In this document: one piece after another, positions 1 through 11,285 of the stretch | Layout of the letters: every line of letters begins with the position of its first letter | How positions within the stretch are numbered: the stretch's first letter is position 1 | Assembly (NCBI RefSeq): GCF_020497125.1 | Contig: NC_059075.1 | Coordinates: forward strand, 67,909,321 to 67,973,320 | Source: Mauremys mutica | Lineage: Eukaryota; Chordata; Testudines; Geoemydidae | Reading direction: 5' to 3' | DNA length: 64,000 nucleotides | Notes under the pieces: generated by a model | The model's input: only the letters and a program-made list of their open reading frames with translations | Databases searched by the model: none | Told to the model about the DNA's origin: nothing | Position numbers and translations under genes: made by a program

Positions 1-59
1 TTATCCCAAGGTTCCTAAGGCCCTCTGCTGCAAACCCTCCCCAGGGAGTCATCAGAGAA

Positions 60-1413
60 CTTGCCCACGGCTGGTTGGAAGAGTTTTGGGTGGTGTTTGA
101 CCACAATCACATCCAGCTGAGCCATTTTGTGTCACATACTCCCTGCAGCCAGAGCCAACATGGATCCTGCCCTGCTGGAAAAACAGCTCCACCTCATGCT
201 CTCCGTCCTACTTCAGGACAAAGGCGGAGCATATGCAACATGCTGGTGAGCATTTTGGCAGCAGTTTTTGAACTGCCAGAGACACCTCTGAAGGGGAATA
301 CTGACATGCAGGCTGTAAACCAGGTGGTGCTGCTGCTCATGCCTGTTGTAGCCTTAGCTGCAGACACCCCCTCTGTCAACCAGCACTTCTAGAGCAGGGC
401 CACCAGCACAGACTGGGGGGGGGATCACATCATCATGCAGCCCTGGGATGACCAATAGCATGGTCAGAATTTTCACATGAAGAAGCGGATGTTCCTGAAG
501 GTTTGTGATCAGCTTGTCACTACCCTCCTGTGTCAGGACACCCACATGAGGCAGCTATGCCCATCCAGAAGCAGGTCACGAGAGCCACCTGGAAGCTGGT
601 TGCCCCAGACAGCTACAGGTATGTGGCTAACAAGTTTGGAGCTGGCAAATCAGCTGTGGGTCTGTTGTTGGCAGAAGTTTGTGAGGTGATCAGGGGACTG
701 AGATTTACCAAAAGGGGGCAGGCATTACAAACATTCCTGAAATAATTGCTGGCTTTTTGAGACTGGGGCTTTCCAAACTGCACTGGGGCCACCGATGGGA
801 CTCATGTGCCCATAGTCTGCCCACTACAAGGAGCACATAAACCACAAAGGGTGCTACTCCATCATTATGCAGGCCCTGGTTGACCACAGGGGCAGATTCA
901 TGGACCCTCACGCTGGATGCACTGGGAGGGTGTGTGATGCCAGGGTGTTCCAGAAATGGGCACTTTACCTTCATGGAGAAGCTGGGACATTATTCCCACC
1001 AAATGACATGGTTATAAATGGAGTCACTATCCCCACCATTATGAAACCATATCCTGAGTTCAGAAGACCTGGCAAAAGAAGGTTCAGCTACACACTCAGT
1101 AGATGTAGGATGATGGTGAAATGTGCATTTGGCAGATTAAATCCTGTTGGCACTGCCTTCCAAACCGTATGGATACCAGTGTCACACAGTCTGCATTATT
1201 GTGGCTTGCTGCACCCTACACACTGCTTGTGAGGAGAAGGGGGACTCTTTTCACCAGGAGTGGATTCAGGACACTGCTAGATTCCTGAACTGGTACACAC
1301 ATCCAGACTGTGTGCCTGTCAAGGCTGGTGCCAGTCCTGAATTCCTGGCATGCAATGGAAATCAGGGGTGTTTTGTGTGCCTACATAATGGGTATTCACG
1401 GTCCCATCCATGA
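60..1413 (+). pseudogene. PIF/Harbinger transposase (HARBI1-like) pseudogene
   Basis: This is a decayed DDE transposase of the PIF/Harbinger superfamily, the family that gave rise to vertebrate HARBI1. Pieces lie in different frames: 477-689 (frame 3), 530-745 (frame 2), 867-1232 (frame 3) and 1147-1413 (frame 1), so at least three frameshifts separate them. Recognisable blocks run in the expected order: a QDTHMRQ/PIQK helical region, DSYRYVANKFGAGKSAVG (helix-turn-helix-like, about 600-660), TDGTHVPI with the first catalytic Asp at 794-796, LVDHRGRF (about 870-900), then SRCRMMVKCAFGRL. Two of three catalytic residues are gone. The block that should carry the second Asp is deleted between VTIPTI and MKPY near 1040, and the final Glu is Lys (codon 1119-1121). 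It cannot transpose. A region before 477 shows possible upstream coding in broken frames. Confidence 0.85.
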
Positions 1414-1747
1414 GGGGGAATGAAATGGTATCTGAGGTGGTTGTGTGTGTGGTATTTCTTATACATATGTAGGTATTGTGTGTCATGATAATTCCATAAA
1501 CACTTCCATGTTATGCATTCTGTCCATACTGTGGGATAGTGTTGGTGGACTCTCCATGCCCAAGTCTGACAACATGGATTTGAGCTGCTTTCACACTGCA
1601 GAGGGCCTGGACTCTGACTCATGTCACAAACATGGGATCTGACCCAGCCCCCTACCAGGGTCCACGGGCCTGAGTCAGACTAATTTCTATGTGGTTGAAA
1701 GGGAGGCTTGGGCTCGAACCTGAGTCTGAGCCTGGGCTTAGTGTACA
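1414..1747. other. Stretch after the Harbinger remnant, no gene
   Basis: No coding or RNA feature recognised. It may include the 3' non-coding part of the Harbinger element, but I could not find a terminal inverted repeat. The duplicated octamer GTGTAGAC that bounds the next element starts at 1748. Confidence 0.4.
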
Positions 1748-1906
1748 GTGTAGACCAGAGATAGGCAACCTTTCAGAAGTGCTGTGCCGAGTCTTCATTT
1801 ATTCATTCTAATTTAAGGTTTCGCGTGCCAGTAATACATTTTCACATTTTTAGAAGGTCTCTTTCTCTAAGTCTATAATATATACCTAAACTATTGTTGT
1901 CAAGTA

Positions 1907-2386
1907 TCAGAGAGGTAGCCGTGTTAGTCTGGATCTGTAAAAAGCAACAAAGAGTCCTGTGGCACCTTATAGACTAACAGATGTATTGGACAGGGCCGGC
2001 TCCAGGCACCAGCATTCCAAGCTGGTGCTTGGGGCGGCAATCTGCAAGGGGTGGCAGTCCCCGTTGTTTTGCCCCCAAGCAGCGCGCCAAATTGCCGCCG
2101 CGGGCGGGGCCAGTCCGTGTGCCTTTAGGGCGGCAGGCGTGTTTCCGCGGCAGCGGCAATTCGGCGGCAACTTCTATGTTTAGCTGTCCGGGGCAACTTC
2201 AGCTAAACATAGAAGCTGCCACCGAATTGCCGCCGCCGCGGAAATGTGCCTGCCGCCCTAAAGGCACGTGGACTGCCCCCCCGCAGGGCGGCAATTCGGC
2301 GCGCTGCTTGGGGCGGCAAAAACTGTAGAGCCGGCCGTGGTATTGGAGCATGAGTTTTCATGGGTGAATACCCACTTCATCAGACG
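1907..2386 (+). mobile_element. tRNA-derived SINE, interrupted by a MITE
   Basis: The head around 1907-1990 (TCAGAGAGGTAGCCGTGTTAGTCTG) is the tRNA-derived, pol III promoter-bearing head of a SINE family common in hidden-necked turtles. The tail continues at 2348-2386 after the MITE at 1991-2339. Near-identical flanks TGTCAAGTA (1898-1906) and TGTAAAGTA (2387-2395) look like the target duplication, with one mismatch. It is a retroposed element, not a tRNA gene. Confidence 0.85.
1991..2339. mobile_element. hAT-type GC-rich MITE (CAGGGCCGGCTC family), copy 1
   Basis: Inverted ends CAGGGCCGGCTC (1991) and GAGCCGGCCGTG (ending 2339), with perfect 8-bp TSD GTATTGGA at 1983-1990 and 2340-2347. The body is GC-rich with GGGCGGCAA-type motifs. 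Other copies are at 19905-20141 and 45948-46248. Spurious open frames cross it because it is GC-rich; none looks coding. Confidence 0.9.
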
Positions 2387-2559
2387 TGTAAAGTAAATAT
2401 GGTTTTTAAAATGTTTAAGAAGCTTCATTTAAAATTAAATTAAAAAGCAGAGGCCCCCGGACCGGTGGCCAGGACCCAGGCAGTGTGAGTGCCACTGAAA
2501 ATCAGCTTGTGTGCCGCCTTTGGCACGCGTGCCATAGGTTGCCTACTCCTGGTGTAGAC

Positions 2560-3018
2560 ATACCTAAAAAGTCCTGAGCCTCCAGCTGCTGAAGTAAATG
2601 GCAAAGCTTCCATTGGAAGCAGGACTGGACCTTGAAATCTCATTTATTACAACATGAGCAACAGCATTGCAAGACTCCCCATTCCAACCCGCTTCCTACA
2701 CCAACATCCTCTCCTAAGAGAGTCACTTCCAGAGCAGGGAGGGAAACTCAGTACCCATTGCTTACACAGCCCTTGGCATTTGATAAGACTGCAAACAAGG
2801 TGTCAGGAAGGAGTAAACTTTTTTTTACTATTGTCCCTGTTACAGTGCTGGAGACAGGAATAATCAGGCATGTGCTCTACATACTTACCACAACCTCTTT
2901 ACCAATAGTTCTGCTATCAGCACCCACTGCTATTCCAGTCCTGAACATCCATTACAGCTTTGCCAACATACCTGAGTCCTGACCAGTCACCCCTTGCAGT
3001 GTAATCACTTCTGATTCT
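2560..3018. other. Unassigned intronic stretch
   Basis: Nothing recognised. A 116-codon open frame (2632-2982, +) has no recognisable domain. Confidence 0.4.
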
Positions 3019-3029
3019 GTCCATGAAGT

Positions 3030-3095
3030 TGATGGAGCTTATGCTCAAATAAATTTATTAGTTTCTAAGGTGCCACAAGTACTCCTGTTCTTTTT
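3030..3095 (-). mobile_element. SINE fragment with 11-bp TSD
   Basis: A 66-bp minus-strand piece of a turtle tRNA-derived SINE (GTGCCACAAGTACTCCTGTTC on the plus strand) sits between perfect copies of GTCCATGAAGT (3019-3029 and 3096-3106). Head and 3' tail are both missing, yet the duplication is intact, so it was inserted already truncated. Confidence 0.82.
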
Positions 3096-3106
3096 GTCCA
3101 TGAAGT

Positions 3107-3680
3107 GTAGAGGCAGGTGAAACTATAACATTTCATTTTTGTCAAAAAGGGTTCTCTGATCTTTTCAGACCCTCATTAAGGGTTTGGGTTGGATTTCAGC
3201 ACTGGGTAAAGGTTCTGGTTGGTTCTTATTTTACCCGGTTCTCCTGATCTCTGAAAACTGAAGCTTCCTCAGAACTGAGGCTGTGTTACTACGTACTATA
3301 TCCTGAAACGTTCCTCTTGGGAAACCCTACCAAAACACACCCAGAGCACTGGCTTACTCAGTGAGACTCTCCAAGACAGCAGGATTTTCATAAACCTGAA
3401 TACCCTGTGACCAAAGTGCAGTAGACAGGCACAGCAAAGGGAATAAAACGTGATCCAAAATGCGGCTAAAACAAAGAGAAACTGATTTATTGAACAGCAT
3501 CCCTGGAATGCAGATGTTTTACTACAGCACATATCACCACAGGTATCGTTGTGAATTCAAAAGACACATAGGCTCGGAGGCAGTACCTGCATGGATTCAT
3601 GTGACAAGGCTTCCTAGGTATGCCAGAAAGACACTAGAGCTGGAAGATGTAAATCCCATCTTGAGGAGACATACGAGTTA
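3107..3680. other. Unassigned intronic stretch
   Basis: No gene or confident repeat seen; short open frames on both strands lack recognisable domains. Confidence 0.35.
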
Positions 3681-3895
3681 GCGTGCTAAAAACAGGATTA
3701 TAGCTGTGGTGGTGCAAGCGATGGGAGGGGCTAACCACGCTGAGTACGTACCTATGGTCTCCGAGGGGACTGCACTCATGGCAGCTAGTCCCTCCCACTT
3801 CTGTTTGTGGGATGTTCATTCAATAAGAGCTAGCACGGGTATGTCACCTCAAGCTAGAATGTATACCCCAGCTCCAGTGTAGACATACCCAGTTA
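3681..3895. mobile_element. Probable MITE ending in GTGTAGACATACCC
   Basis: The stretch begins near TTAGCGTGCTAAAA and ends CCAGTGTAGACATACCC. Its composition and GTCTAC-type terminus match a repeat type seen elsewhere in the window (11078-11285, 12123-12412, 45066-45336, 58187-58461). The left boundary is approximate and no TSD was found. Confidence 0.5.
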
Positions 3896-5101
3896 GGGAT
3901 GGTTTAGGGATAACCCAATCCAGCAAGCCACAATGTGAGTATTAATTAGATAGTTCGCTAGAGCTCACTGAGGCCCAAAAAAGGGGCCTGCAACTGCCCT
4001 CAAATTTTGTTCTGTTTTAGTCATGGATCCACAAAGATTAAGGACAACAGGCCAGACCCTGCTATTTTGCTGTTCCTGGGAGGCTGTGTGCATGCCTTAG
4101 GGACTTTCTGTTTATAATTTTTTGAGGCCCCGTTCTTCTCTACATGACAGTCTAACTACTTCCTGTAAAGCTGGTTGATGAGAGCTGTGAATTCAAACAA
4201 CCAGAAATTTCTATTTGTTGATCAAGGAAGAAGTCAGTACAAGCACATATTGGCGTTGGGTGCATTTATATTGATGTTTAAAAGGCGAAATATGTGCACT
4301 TACATACAAATAAGTTTGTTAGCAAACTGACAGTGTAGCCAACACTTGTGAAATACCCTAAAGGTCTGTCTCCATCCAAAAGACCTGTATCCATGGCCAC
4401 AAGTCTGGAACTATTAGTGGGATACATGGCAATAGAAGGGTAGCAGCTCATTCTGACTGATGGGTACAACATTCTCTGTGACAAAGGAAATGTGCTAGAG
4501 AATAGCAGTACAGATCACCAGGTGCTTGAAATCTGAGTGTCTAAACTAGGGATTAGCAAAGTAATTTGGATAAAGTCAGATCTGACCCAAACCTCCAAAT
4601 GAATTCAAATACTGAACTTTGAGATTAGAAAAATGTGCATAATATTCCCTTCCCCCTTCATAATTTCTCATGTTTACATGGACTTTCCCCTTCCTGGTTC
4701 CAGCCAGTACTGGAAGAGCAGTGGGTGAATGGTGCAGGCTGTTAAGGTTGCTAAAAGCATCCTATCTTCTATGGAAAACAGACCGTATCTTTGCGTGGTC
4801 CAAGAGACCATTGGCCATTTTAAGGTACAATTATCTCATGAACCATCGCAGATAGAGAGTTAGAAAATAGTGCCAAGCACAACCCCAGTTTTTTAACAGT
4901 GTATAGATAGTCTAGTCCTGGTAGTTGGTAAGATTTCAAACTTTAAGTGTACAACATTCTAATTGCCACCTTGCTGCTTTGTCTCCCCACCACCAACACA
5001 CTGCTCCCCCCATGCCCCGAACATTTCAGTTCCAACCTGATTCTAGTGGACACTTCTGACAGGATACATCCTTTGGAATTCTTAGCCATCCTCCTGGTAG
5101 G
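3896..5101. other. Unassigned intronic stretch
   Basis: AT-rich sequence with no gene, RNA or confident repeat recognised. Confidence 0.35.
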
Positions 5102-5109
5102 CATTTGTC

Positions 5110-6082
5110 TAGGGTTGCCAGGTGTCCAGTTTTCAACCAGAATGCCTGGTAGAAAAGGGGCCCTGGCGGCTCCGGTCAGCAGCGCTGACCGGGCCATAAA
5201 AAGTCTGGTTGGCCGCCTGCAGCAGGACAGACAGTGCCTGCCCGGTTCTGTGCAGCTCCCAGAAAGCTGCCGGCATCTTGCTCTGGCTCCTAGGCGTAGG
5301 GGTGGCAATGGGGGCTCTGAGAACTGCTCCCCACCCCAGCGCCGGCTCCGCAGCTCCCATTGATCACGGTTCCTGGCCAATGGGAGCTGTGGGGGCAGCG
5401 CCTGCAAGCGGGGGCAGTGCCTGCAAGCGGGGGCAGCACGCAGAGCTGCCTGACCACCCCTGAGCCTAGGAGACAGAAGGAAATGTCAGCAGCTTTCTGG
5501 GAGCTGCCTGAGGTAAGCGCTGCCCGGATCCCGAACTCTGTGCCCCACCCCATGCCCCAAGCCCCTGCCCTAAGCTCCGTCCTGCACCCAAACTCCCTCC
5601 TGGAGCTCACACCCTGCACCCCCTCCCATACCTCAACCCCCAACCCCAGCCCTGAGCCCCCTCCTGCACTCTGAACCCCTCAGCCCGGAGCCTCCTCCTG
5701 CACCCCAAACTCCTCATGCCTGGCCCCACCCCAGAGCTTGTACCCCCAGCCTATAGAGACCATACCCCCTCCCACACACCCACACCCTGCCCCAGCTCAG
5801 AGCCCCCTCCCACACTCCCTATCCCTCATCTCTGGCCCCACCCCAGAGCCTGCACCCGCAGTCGGAGCCCTCACCCCCCATCGCACCCCAACCGCCTGCC
5901 CCAGCCCAGCAAAAATGAGCGAGTGAGAAAGGGGGGGGAGAGCGAGCAATGGAGGGATGGGGGAGGCAGAGAGTGGGGGCAGAGCCTTGGAGAAGGGATG
6001 GGGTGGAGCCTCAGAGAAGGGGCGGGGCAGGTGGCAGCACAAGGATGTTCGGTTTTCTGCAAATAGACAGTTGGCAACCCTA
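5110..6082. mobile_element. ~970-bp hAT-like element (TAGGGTTGCCA family), copy 1
   Basis: Termini TAGGGTTGCCA (5110) and TGGCAACCCTA (ending 6082) are perfect inverted repeats, flanked by perfect 8-bp TSD CATTTGTC (5102-5109, 6083-6090). The interior is a GC-rich palindromic arm followed by a C-rich degenerate minisatellite (about 5540-5900). Long open frames on both strands (for example 4943-5407 and 5797-6138, minus) follow from this composition. Opposite-orientation copies are at 12459-13427 and about 37961-38905. Confidence 0.88.
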
Positions 6083-6090
6083 CATTTGTC

Positions 6091-6751
6091 TAAGCTAACA
6101 AATGAAAGCTTTTTTTTCCTTCCCAAGCTCATTGTCATGCTTGCAGCAGGTCTGCTGGACCAGAGAACATGAAATGGATTCGCTGTGCGTCTGCCCCAAT
6201 AAACACACTTTGCCAGGAAGAAAGGGACAGGCCTACCTTACATCTTCCCCTACAAATGAACACATACACACAAACAAAACCAGAAATAATAATCCTTCCA
6301 AACATCCCCCGGCTCTGCAACCCCGACAAACTACTTGATTTAATAAATTACCTCAGACTAGAGAACCTGCCAACCTCACTTAGACAGATGTTGCTATGGT
6401 GACCAAGAGGACAGCCAGCTGTTCAGCTAAGCTACAGGCCCCCTGCTAGCAGTTTCTTGTAAATGATTATCTGCATGGTACAGCTGGAATGGGAGCAGAG
6501 AATGCTTGTGAAGAGTGCTAGCTGTTTAAACTTGCATTCAATTTTTGCAAACTGCCAGCATACCACATTGTGGGGAGGGGTTATGCTTTTCCATTTCTCT
6601 TTTGGCGCATGTGCACATGTCTGCTTGCACCCTTGCACATAGAATACAGCAAAGCAGGGCTAAACCAGGCAGAGCTGGCCCTGAGAGGATTCTGCTGGGG
6701 CACACAATGTCAGACTGGCATCTGCACCCCCCTCTCCCATCCCAGCCCACT
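6091..6751. other. Unassigned intronic stretch
   Basis: No gene, RNA or clear repeat recognised. Confidence 0.35.
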
Positions 6752-6762
6752 TTGTAGAGGAT

Positions 6763-6930
6763 AGGTTCAGAGCCGTGTTAGTCTGTATCCGCAAAAAGAA
6801 CAGGAGTACTTGTGGCACCTTAGAGACTAACAAATTTATTTTAGCATAAGCTTTCGTGAGCTAGCCCATGAAAGCTTATGCTCAAATAAATTTGTTAGTC
6901 TCTAAGGTGCCACAAATACTCCTGTTCTTT
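6763..6930. mobile_element. Snap-back (inverted-duplicate) SINE
   Basis: A plus-strand SINE head and body (6763 to about 6860: CCGTGTTAGTCTGTATCC, then GAACAGGAGTACTTGTGGCACC) is followed at once by an inverted copy of the body (about 6864-6930). The two arms pair over roughly 70 bp around a centre near GAGCTAGCCC. Flanks TTGTAGAGGAT (6752-6762) and TTGCAGAGGAT (6931-6941) differ at one base and look like a target duplication around the whole foldback. Confidence 0.85.
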
Positions 6931-6941
6931 TTGCAGAGGAT

Positions 6942-7129
6942 GTGGCACAGAAAAATGTGGGACGTGGCACAGGCATGGCTGCAATGGCCCTTTGGCCACC
7001 CTTCAGGTAGCTTTAACTGGTGCCAGAGGGGTGAGGCCGGCAGACCAGATGCCAGCTTTTGTCAAGGCTTTAGGCCTCCACTGAGCACTGACAAATTCAT
7101 TACTGGAAACCAGTCTGTTTCACCTGTGT
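6942..7129. other. Unassigned stretch between the snap-back SINE and an LTR-like repeat
   Basis: No feature recognised. The start of the LTR-like repeat on its right is approximate. Confidence 0.3.
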
Positions 7130-8092
7130 CTTAGTATGGTTACGATGTGTATTGGACTTATAACAATGTGTTTGGATGTTAAGAAATACGTATAGGTTAT
7201 TGCATGCATTAATCTCATTGATATATTTCTCACATGCTATAAGGTCATATTTAAGTTTTGCTTTGTAACTGTAAAAAATGTTTGCTCTGAAGCTGTGAAT
7301 CCAGTCAGGAAGAATATCTCCTGCCATCAAGAAGGCCCATCAAAACTAAATGGTCCATTGTGGGACATCACAATACAAAGACTTTTTAAATTGCCTCCTC
7401 ACACTCATGAAGAGGATGCGTGCAAAGGGGCTCATGCCATCAGCTTGAATTCTGGAAGAAGGAAATAAAAATAGCCGATAAGAAAATGTTTCACCTCTTT
7501 TGCTGCTTGGACTCTCCCAGGGCTGAAGCTATGAAACAGAAGCAGAGATCCCTAGGGTCAATCTGTCTTTTAGCACTAAACGACCTTCTCAGCTGACAGA
7601 TTACTACAACTCTGTCACCTTTTGGAACCACCGACTGTAACTCATTTGCATATATATGCTTTCCTGCTTGAACCTTGTAATAACTCTCTCATATCTTTTC
7701 TTAGTTAATAAAGCTTTAGGTAGTTTACTATAGGATTGGCTACACGCATTGTCTTTGCAGTAAGATCCAAGGTGCAAATTGACCTGGGGTAAAGGAGTGG
7801 TCCTTGGGATTGGGAGTGCCCTGAATATTATTGTGATTTTTGGTGTAAATCAACCATCTATCACTAATTCCAGCTTGCCTGGGTGGCAAGACAGACTGGA
7901 GAGCCCAAGGGGACTGTCTGTGACTCCATGGTAAGACTGTTATAGTGCTTTAGGAGTTCACACTTGCTACTCGGTTGGTTAAATCTAATTACAGAACACA
8001 CAATCAGTTTGGGGTCTCAGCTCTGCTTTTTTGACAGTCTGCCCTGAGGCTGGCACTCACGGCTGAGAGCCACTCCAGACAGTGTAGCAGTA
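7130..8092 (+). mobile_element. LTR-like repeat, probable old ERV LTR
   Basis: It contains a promoter/poly(A)-like core: CATTTGCATATATATGC near 7645, TTAGTTAATAAAGC near 7705 (AATAAA signal) and a downstream G/T-rich part. It ends CAGACAGTGTAGCAGTAACA. I recognise the wording as a dispersed turtle LTR-type repeat. Terminal TG/CA and a TSD could not be fixed, so the boundaries are approximate. Confidence 0.45.
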
Positions 8093-8384
8093 ACATTTTA
8101 CATGAATTTTTATATAGAAAAGAAAAACAAGTCAAGAAAATTGCACACGCACAAGTCTAGAGTAAAATCCTGGCTCCACTATAATCAGTGACAGAACTCC
8201 CCTGGACTTCAATGGAGCCAGAATTTCACCCCTAAGATCAATACAGCATTCAGGTCAAGAGAAAGCATGCACTCAAAACCAGGAAATGCAGTTAATATTC
8301 AACCTTAATTCCAAGGCCTCATGTACAGAACTAAAACTAAAGGACCAAATTGAGAGGTGATATGTGTGGCAGTCTATGCTGACA

Positions 8385-8840
8385 GGTGGGTGCAAGGGAG
8401 TCACAAGTTTCACAGATTTTTAAGGACAGAAGGGACTCTCATGATGATCCAGTCTGATTCCCCACAGACCAAAGAATTTCATCAGTCAATGATTCCTGCA
8501 AGCAGCCCATATGTCCTAGTTCAACTAGAAGTTATCTTTTAGAAAAACATCCAGTCTTGATTTAAAGACTTCAAGTGATGGAGAATCAACCATGTCCCTA
8601 GGTAAGTTGTTCCAATGGTTAATTACCCTCACTCTTAAAAATTTGTTATCTCCAGTTTGAATTTGTCTAGCTTCAGCTCCCAGCTACAGGATTTTGTTAT
8701 ATCTTTGCTTGATTAAAGTGTCCTCAACTATCAGAAAACTTCTCCCCATCTAGATACTTATAGACCATGATCAAGTCACCTTTTAAGAATGGTTTGGCTT
8801 GTACTCCGAAGAGTCAGAAGAAAATAAAGCAGGGCTGGCT
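8385..8840 (-). mobile_element. CR1 LINE 3' fragment
   Basis: On the plus strand this reads as the reverse complement of a CR1 3' end, including TTTTTAAGGACAGAAGGGACTCTCATGATGATCCA-type wording near 8415-8450 and decayed C-terminal reverse-transcriptase coding to about 8790. It is heavily mutated and 5' truncated. Confidence 0.7.
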
Positions 8841-10515
8841 CTCTTCCATCCTCCCGTTATCTGATTTTCCTGTTACAACCTTGCTCTTCTAGCTCCTCGG
8901 TTTGTAAGTTATACCAGCTGAAGTTCTATAAGATCAGAAGGGAGTCTTACATGCAGTAGACACACTGTATTGTCTCTGCCATGCTTTATTGCTCAATTAT
9001 ACAGACTCTTAAACCTCAAAACAATTTAGGAGATGAAAAATACAACAGAAGTGCATCTCTCTGTTCCTCACCTATTTAAAAACAACATTATTAACCATTG
9101 TTATCTTATGTCATTAGCTGCTTAATCACCACCTCAGCTTGGGTGGTGAGCAAGGGCTAGAACTTGCAAGATAGTTTAGTGCCTTCACCTACAAATGTCT
9201 TCTGTGGGAAATGAGAGTGCTCAGAACCTCACAGGTTCAGGGCCTAGGTGAAGTTAAGTGACTACCCAAGATCTATTTCAGTCTTTGCAGCTATCTCCAA
9301 TGCACACATTAACATCTTACGAGACATGTTGTATATAGTTCAGTGTTTGAGTTTTTAATTTAATTATGTAAAAAGTGCATATGTATTTCATATATACGCA
9401 CACACAAATATGGTTCACACATATTTGATTTTGATCCTACTGATGGGGACAGGCAGTTTTGGTTTTGGAAAATTCTTGCTCCTATACAAAGGTTGCCATT
9501 CCTGTTCATTTCTTATAGTTTAAAGGATTTTTTTAAAACTATCTAGTGGAAAAAAATAGAAACGTGGAAAGACACTGAACAGAGCGGAGGTGATTCTTCA
9601 AAAATGCTGAGTAACAGCATGAAAAGGAAGCATGTGTCATGGTTCGTCTTTTGTTTTTGTCTGAAGTTGCTCCTGTTTCTGAGGACACCTCTCTAGACAG
9701 CATATTTCCTTGATGACATCTGGCCACAGTGAGGCAAGACTGAGGTGAAAGTGCACACATGGAATAATTAAGGGATTAGAGCATCCACACTGGACACAGA
9801 ACAAAACTCTCAGCAAGACCCCTGCCAGCACCATCAAAATGAGATCCCAGTGGGAACAAGCTGAGCACAAGCTTCAAAGATGAAGGTTTTAGCCAGAGGA
9901 CTGTCTGAGTTCAGACATCTGTTAAGCATCACATGGCAAGCCCTTTATCAAAGTCTAACTACACGGCCAGAAACTGTGAAGTACTAATGTGTTTTATGGT
10001 CTAGAGATGTTTTATTTAAAGTTTATCTGTATTTTATATATAAAATCTGTAAAGTGGTGTTGGGTTCTGGGAACAAAAGGCCACATACAAAGGGAAGTTA
10101 TTTCTGGGATAATCTATCAATCTTGTATGTTTTACATACACACACAGAACGTGCATCTCATTTTTAAATGTGAGACATCCGCATGGTTTTTCCAGACAGG
10201 GTGGGTTCTTTCAAAATGTATTTGTAAGCAGGGGAGAGGTTTTCCAAATATTTGACACTCAAATGGCCATTAAGCGCCCATATGCTGGACCTGAGCTCCT
10301 CAACCCAGACTTGGATGCCTCCATTTCAAAATGTACATCATGGACAAATCCTGCAGTCCCATCCAAGCCAGAGTTTTGCCTGAGTAAGGAGCTAAATAAG
10401 GGTGGTAGGATTTGATCCACTATTGCCATCTGAATGAGGACTACATGATCATGTCAGTAGTCCACTGAAGTCAATAAGGCAACTCACATGAACGAGGGCT
10501 AGGACTTTATTAAAA
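8841..10515. other. Unassigned intronic stretch
   Basis: About 1.7 kb with no gene, RNA or confident mobile element recognised. Confidence 0.35.
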
Positions 10516-10715
10516 ATATCAAAAAGATAAGATGGGTGAGGTAATATCTTTTATTGGACCAACTTCTGTGGGTGAGACAAGCTTTTGAGCCCTGTGTAAG
10601 CTCTGTGTAAGCTCGAAAGCTTGTCTCCCTCACCCACAGAAGTTGGTCCAATAAAAGATGTTACCTCATCTGCTTGTCTCTCTAATATCCTGGGACCAAC
10701 CCAGCTACAACAACA
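10516..10715 (-). mobile_element. Snap-back SINE of a second family
   Basis: On the minus strand the SINE head (about 10715-10670: TTGTTGTAGC, GGTTGGTCCCAGGATATTAGAGAG) and body (GGTCCAATAAAAGAT wording read on the plus strand, about 10665-10600) are followed by an inverted copy of the body (about 10590-10527). The arms GGTAATATCTTTTATTGGAC and GTCCAATAAAAGATGTTACC pair over about 60 bp. It has the same topology as the foldback at 6763-6930 but belongs to a different SINE family. Confidence 0.8.
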
Positions 10716-11077
10716 CTGCGACAACAATTAAAAGCATCAGTCATGTAAGATGTATGTTCACATCCCCAACCACGCTGGTTGCACAGACACAGCATATGTA
10801 TGTATCTCCCATGCTGTTTTACTAATCTAGTCCCTTTGAACTCAAATGGCTTGAATCATGACTGTCTAGAGTGACAGGTGTCCCCGGAGGTATTGGTTCA
10901 CAGACAAGGTGGAAGCTACTTCAGACCTGTCAGGTTGCAGGATCATTCAGGTTAACTTGTGTTCTTCTGGCAGACGAGGGTAAAAGTCAGTCTGAATGAC
11001 TGACTGACCAGAGATGGTGTAGCAGGGGACAGCAAGAGAGAATCAAACAGTCGCCTAGAGGGAAATAAGCACACCTT
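10716..11077. other. Unassigned intronic stretch
   Basis: Nothing recognised. Confidence 0.3.
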
Positions 11078-11285
11078 TGGGCAGGTCTACATTTAAATGC
11101 TGCCCCGGCGCAGTTGTGCCACCTCTGTGAGAGGCGGTAGCTATGTTGACGAGAGAAGCCCACCATCGCCAAAGTGCTGTCTACGCCGGGGGTTATGCTG
11201 GTATAGCTGCGTCGCTCAGGGGCGTGGATTTTTCACACCCCTGAGCTACATTATTATACTGATGTAAGTCTGTAGGGTAGTCACT
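11078..11285. mobile_element. GTCTAC-type MITE
   Basis: It starts GGTCTACATTTAAATGC and holds an internal inverted part (CTCAGGGGCGTGGATTTTTCACACCCCTGAG, about 11216-11248, itself a hairpin). The right end is degraded. I recognise it as a dispersed turtle repeat; the exact limits are uncertain. Confidence 0.55.

Larger units (their letters stand above)
1756..2551. mobile_element. hAT-type non-autonomous element with 8-bp TSD
   Basis: The ends are inverted: CAGAGATAGGCAACC at 1756 and GGTTGCCTACTCCTG ending at 2551. They are flanked by a perfect 8-bp duplication GTGTAGAC (1748-1755 and 2552-2559), the signature of hAT transposition. The right arm (about 2440-2551) contains the GGCACGCGTGCC palindrome. 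There is no transposase. The element hosts a SINE (1907-2386), which itself hosts another MITE (1991-2339), giving a clear insertion order. Confidence 0.88.
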
